Source: Capitella teleta (lineage: Eukaryota; Annelida; Polychaeta; Capitellidae). Taken from it: a DNA stretch of 64,000 bases. Numbering within the stretch: the first letter of the stretch is position 1; each line of letters begins with the position of its first letter. Position numbers and translations under genes: made by a program. Of the stretch, positions 60,037-64,000 are shown in pieces. The DNA lies in the NCBI GenBank assembly GCA_000328365.1, contig KB304922.1, forward strand, positions 33,342 through 97,341, written 5' to 3'. The notes below the pieces were generated by a model. The model was not told where the DNA came from, ran no database searches, and worked only from the letters and a program-made list of their open reading frames with translations.

Positions 60037-61163
60037 GTCATATATATATACTATATATGTACTATCCTAGATAAAAATCCTCTAATTCCACCTTTTATGT
60101 GGTTTCTTCCCTAAAAAATCCTGCGTGTGTACATGTACAGGCCTTATATATAGTATACCCTGTTCAACACTCCCACCCCCTCCTCAGCGCTACTTTCGAC
60201 CAGGCGATTGTCACTTCCCCCATTCCCTCAGTGACTCCGCCCTTGTTGAATCGAGGTCACCTAACAGTAACATCAACATTTTTCAACGCCAATTAATGCG
60301 TCTGAGCCCTTTGTTTTGAAAGTGATGTTTCCTTTAGTGGAGCATATACACATGAAACCAAGTGATTACTACACATCGCTCGCTTTGCTCGCGAGGCGTT
60401 ATTTTACTCAATTAATTATTACATGGTTATCACTTACACCAATGTCGATATAGTTTCAGAAATGACTTCAGGAGTTAAAACAGACTTCATAGTTATAACC
60501 AGAAGGCTTTCTAGTAACATATTCATTAAAGTAGCAATTTAAAATTTTGGTTTTCTTGCACACAACGCCCTTATCAGTTTTCACATTTCTCGGCAATGGC
60601 TTCTGCATGCTTCACAAGAATCAATCGCTTTCAACTTTTTCAATTATAGTGCAGTCTTCCATTGTCCTTTGGATTTCCACTCCTTTACATTAAACGCTTG
60701 AACATGCGTCAGCTTTATATCATATGCTAAATTGCTAATGCGGACAAGCCAGTATGCATGCCGTCACGTTCAGAGTTGAGGCAATAAGCTGCTCAAGCTC
60801 GAATAGCGATTAGAACCTGCATATTATAATGATATGATCATAGATGAGCAGTATTCTTTATAATTTTGTGTACCGTTTACGTTTGTGGCTTGGAGTATGC
60901 TTCCAGTGATATCAAACCTGATTCATAAATCAAGACGAAAAACAGCATGTATATGACTTTTTTTCTCCTCCACTCCTCCCCATCATATCTGGACCTATTG
61001 ATCTAGGCTTTTGGTTTTTAAGCAGCAAGGGGTTACTGACCACTAATCACTAGTATGCAACTCTGGCTCCGGCTCCGACTCGGAATGGCGTTGAGGCATC
61101 GAACTCCGACCTCCGACCAAATCTCAACTCCGATCATCGCTACTTATAATCAGGACTATACGG
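60037..61163. other. Intergenic, no gene recognised
   Basis: Mostly AT-rich. 61055-61135 is a run of CTCCGAC-type steps (GGCTCCGGCTCCGACTC), a short-period repeat of the kind often found in MITE ends. No exon supported. Confidence 0.35.
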
Positions 61164-61165
61164 TA

Positions 61166-61845
61166 TACAGAGTGAGGCAAAAGTATTCTATCTACTCCAT
61201 GTTCAAGATCTCAATGCTCTTGAATGGCGCTGCGCATTTCTGAGTAAGTGTTACAAAACAGATCGCAATGTAAAATCCAGGCAAAGATAAGAGAACTAAA
61301 TACTTGGTATGGTTAGTCTAACATGTTATGCTGCTATTCCTATCATTTCTATTCCAATTTCATAAACATTTATGCCGATTTATCTCAACAAATAGAGTGC
61401 ACTCAACATTCTGCGATATTTCTACTTTTGGCAGCAAACAGGGCTCTGGACCATGGATAAGCTTCCTTGAACGCATAATTAAGGCAACGCTCTCGTTCTA
61501 TTGTTCTATTTGAGAGTGCTATTGTTGTGACAGTAGCACTAATGTTTATCTCCTAAAATCAAAACAACCAGAGAGTTTGTATTGAAGCTCCATACAAGGG
61601 CTCATCTGATTTAGCTCACCATAAAAATCTATTCGCGATCACACACGACTCACATTTAAATGCTCCTCTCATTCAAAATAAACTTTTGCTTTCATTTCTT
61701 TGCATAAATGGGCACAGAATAACACAGTCAATTCATACCAGGTAGTTAATTTTTGGAAAAATGGATACATTTTTAAACAATGTTAGGGTTTTTTTTTTTA
61801 ACAAGGAGTAGAATAGTAGATAGACTACTTTTGGCCCTCTCTGTA
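61166..61845 (+). mobile_element. mariner-type MITE, copy 2 (complete)
   Basis: A 680-bp complete copy. The left end TACAGAGTGAGGCAAAAGTA and the right end TACTTTTGGCCCTCTCTGTA are inverted, with TA duplicated at 61164-61165 and 61846-61847. It is the best-preserved member and the reference for the copies at 2.9, 49.2 and 55.5 kb. No transposase frame. It sits about 600 bases upstream of the BTB gene's first visible exon. Confidence 0.85.
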
Positions 61846-61847
61846 TA

Positions 61848-62407
61848 GACAGTAAGCTTTCATGCATAGCGTTAGGTTCAAATCTGCTTGTGCACTGGTA
61901 AGATCCATTGTACCCTTGACTAGTTAGTAGTTGACTCTTGCCTATTTTTTAAAGCAGATCACTATGTCCCTTTCAAATATTGTTAAAGTTTCTTTATTTT
62001 ACAATTTCAATCGTGAAAGCTGGTTCTTCTTGAGAAGTTTTGAGTAGATTTATAGGCTAATTAATGCAAGGCTAATTAATGCAGGCTCGAATTTATTTAG
62101 ATATTCATAATCTTAGGTCTCTTTTCATTCGAAGCCGAAGTTTTGGAGAAATAGGCAATACATATATTCGTAGCAGTCCGAAGACGAAGCTTCGTCTATC
62201 ACTAGTCATGATAGTGCTACACTAGCAAGCCCAAGGAATAAGATTGAGCTGAATCTGCCAAGGAGAACATCACTCAATGTCTCACATTGTGATGTATTTG
62301 TTGGCTATAATATCAGGTCGTAAGAATTTCAATGTATGGCATGCTTTACAATTTCAAACAATGTTTTTGTAATAATTATAAGCGAGTAAGTCTTCATTTT
62401 CTTCCAG
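61848..62407. other. Upstream of the BTB zinc-finger exon
   Basis: AT-rich, ending in TTTTCTTCCAG (62397-62407), a good splice acceptor, so the visible start exon is preceded by at least one untranslated exon. No promoter motif is clear. Confidence 0.4.
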
Positions 62408-62421
62408 ATTGAGTGATCACC

Positions 62422-64000
62422 ATGCTTCAAGCGAACCATGTATTTTCTGCGGCTGACACCCTGGAAATTGACCAGGTAAATGAATGACCTAAAAATCACG
62501 CATCCCTTATATTGTCAATTCACAGGCATCAGCATCAATTGTTGATGATCAGCAGATTGACGAGACGTCTATTGAGGCCAACACGTCCATTACGGCCACG
62601 GCGTCAATCGACCAACCGACCGTGATGCAGCATCTGACGCAGCCGTGGCAGGACGTGCTGTTTGAGAATCTACGCAACTTACGAAGAGCGGGCAAATTAT
62701 GTGACGTGTCCCTCATCACGAAGAATGCCAGAGGAGAGGACGCCACGTTCATGGCGCACAGCGTCATTCTGGTCGCTGCAAGTCCTTATTTGTCGCAAGA
62801 GTTGGACAAGGCCGGCATCTGCGACAGCGCTGTTGGTCTGAACATGGTGCATGTGCCGGAGCCAGGCGTGGGGCCTGTCTTGGATCTGCTGTATGGCACG
62901 ATCGTTACCATACGAGACCCAGATCATTTTCATGATGTCAAGTTGGCTGCCAGTCTCCTCGGCGTGCTTAATCTGCATAACTTTCTACAGACAGTTGAAG
63001 GCGATGATGTGAGTCGGTACCCTATTCGCTTGCAGCATCACAAGGTTCTAAGTTACGGTCCATCAAGGAGAGGCTGGGTGCCGCAGAAGAGCATCAGTAA
63101 GGCGTGTCAGACGGAAAGCGCTGGGGCAAAGGCATCTGATCTGCATATTGAAGAATACGTTTACCATAAAAAGCAAGATTTCAACTCTGAAGTCAAGTGT
63201 CCGTACTGCTCCATTTTCTTCACCAACAAAGTCGTGTATCTGAGCCACCTCTCTCGCATTCACCCCACGTCCAAAGGCGAATTCTGGTTCACGTGTGATA
63301 CATGCAAAGAGGCGTTCCTTAGCTGCTCTCAATACAAGCAGCATTTGGAGATTCATCCTGTTAACAATGTTACAGTCGTTTCCTCAGTGAAGAAAACGGC
63401 CAAAACTGGAAGCTTCCTCTGTCAAGAGTGTGGCAAGATTTGCCTGTCAAGTTACCGCCTCAATCAGCACATGCGAATTCACGCTCAGAAGACAGCGAAG
63501 CAGAAGGTTGCTTGTCCCGTCTGCGACCTCAAGTTCAATAATCAAGCAGACGTCGAAGAGCACGTTGTCAGTCAGCACTCAGACCCCAACGACAACATCT
63601 GCGAATTGTGCTCCAAAGTGTTCAGCACAAAACGCATGTTGAAAAGCCACAAGATGTTCGCGCATGCTGTTTCTGCGTTAACGATGCATTATTGCCAGTT
63701 CTGTGACGAGGGTTTTGATGAAACCAGCGCCCTGCGTGAACACCTCAAAGTTCACTCCACCAAGCGCATTAAGAAAGAAGCCGCTCCACCGGCGCCTGTG
63801 CTTGAAGAGGCGCCCCCCATCCCCATGAACAACTGCCAATTCTGCCAGAAAGCATTCAGAAAACCATTTCAATTGAGAAACCACGAAAAAAAATGTCGTC
63901 TGAAACCGGTGGTGACGCAAGAGGACGTAGGAGAAGGCAATCAACGCGCGATCCACATTGAGCTGCCTCTGAATTACATGGCGTCTGATGTTCCTATCAC
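62422..64000 (+). CDS. BTB-C2H2 zinc-finger transcription factor (5' part)
   Basis: Two coding exons visible: 62422-62475 (18 codons, start context CACCATG) and 62526 to the window end, open throughout; the 50-bp intron has GTAAAT and TTCACAG ends. The visible part is 509 aa plus two bases. Residues about 59-165 form a BTB/POZ domain (LCDVSLITKN, FMAHSVILVAASPYLSQEL, then LYGTIVTI), which mediates dimerisation and co-repressor binding. Seven zinc fingers follow, starting near residues 243, 275, 317, 348, 377, 407 and 454. The first six are C2H2 (for example CQECGKICLSSYRLNQHMRI plus H); the seventh ends in Cys (HEKKC), giving C2HC. The linkers are irregular, not the tandem TGEKP kind, so DNA contact may be limited to a subset. 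A nuclear regulator of the ZBTB type is likely; orthology is not assignable. The gene continues beyond the window. Confidence 0.92.

Noticed and set aside
62549-63356. Open frames on the - strand across the BTB gene
   Set aside because: They lie opposite the BTB and zinc-finger coding sequence, which has clear domain motifs on the + strand.

Overview
The window is animal nuclear DNA: split genes with GT-AG introns, an extracellular PAN/Apple-type serine protease, a lysosomal sulfatase, a BTB zinc-finger gene, tRNA-derived SINEs and many short non-autonomous DNA transposons. Gene density is low (four confident genes in 64 kb) and introns reach about 5.7 kb. The large beta-helix/multi-pass membrane protein belongs to a type I associate with aquatic invertebrates (cnidarian, amphioxus, brachiopod and similar genomes). 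The phylum cannot be settled from the sequence alone. A 50-base run of N at 17516-17565 is an assembly gap.

Layout. Positions 1-4135 hold no recognised gene but one complete mariner-type MITE. A two-exon gene on the + strand (coding 4279-4330 and 4864-8321, 1169 aa) encodes a signal peptide, a right-handed beta-helix ectodomain, a Cys-rich module and about ten membrane segments. From 8.4 to 39.5 kb I recognise no coding gene. This stretch holds SINEs, MITEs, minisatellites, a near-identical inverted repeat pair about 15 kb apart (20.5 and 36 kb) and a tandem pair of CRE-type palindromes at 37.7 kb. On the - strand, 43767-39601 is a seven-exon trypsin-like protease with three PAN-like modules (523 aa); an intron holds a P-element-like MITE. 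On the - strand, 57787-50276 is an eight-exon arylsulfatase B-type gene (487 aa). Its first intron contains a mariner MITE that was hit twice by other transposons, each with a clean target-site duplication. At 62.4 kb on the + strand a BTB-C2H2 zinc-finger gene begins and runs off the window end.

The genes do not form an evident functional cluster: a surface receptor or channel-like protein, a secreted protease, a lysosomal glycosaminoglycan sulfatase and a transcription factor. I reconstructed exons by matching splice sites and reading phase by eye. For the three genes complete in the window, the exon lengths sum exactly to whole codons. Nothing here looks like a retrovirus, Polinton, toxin, CRISPR array or rRNA gene.
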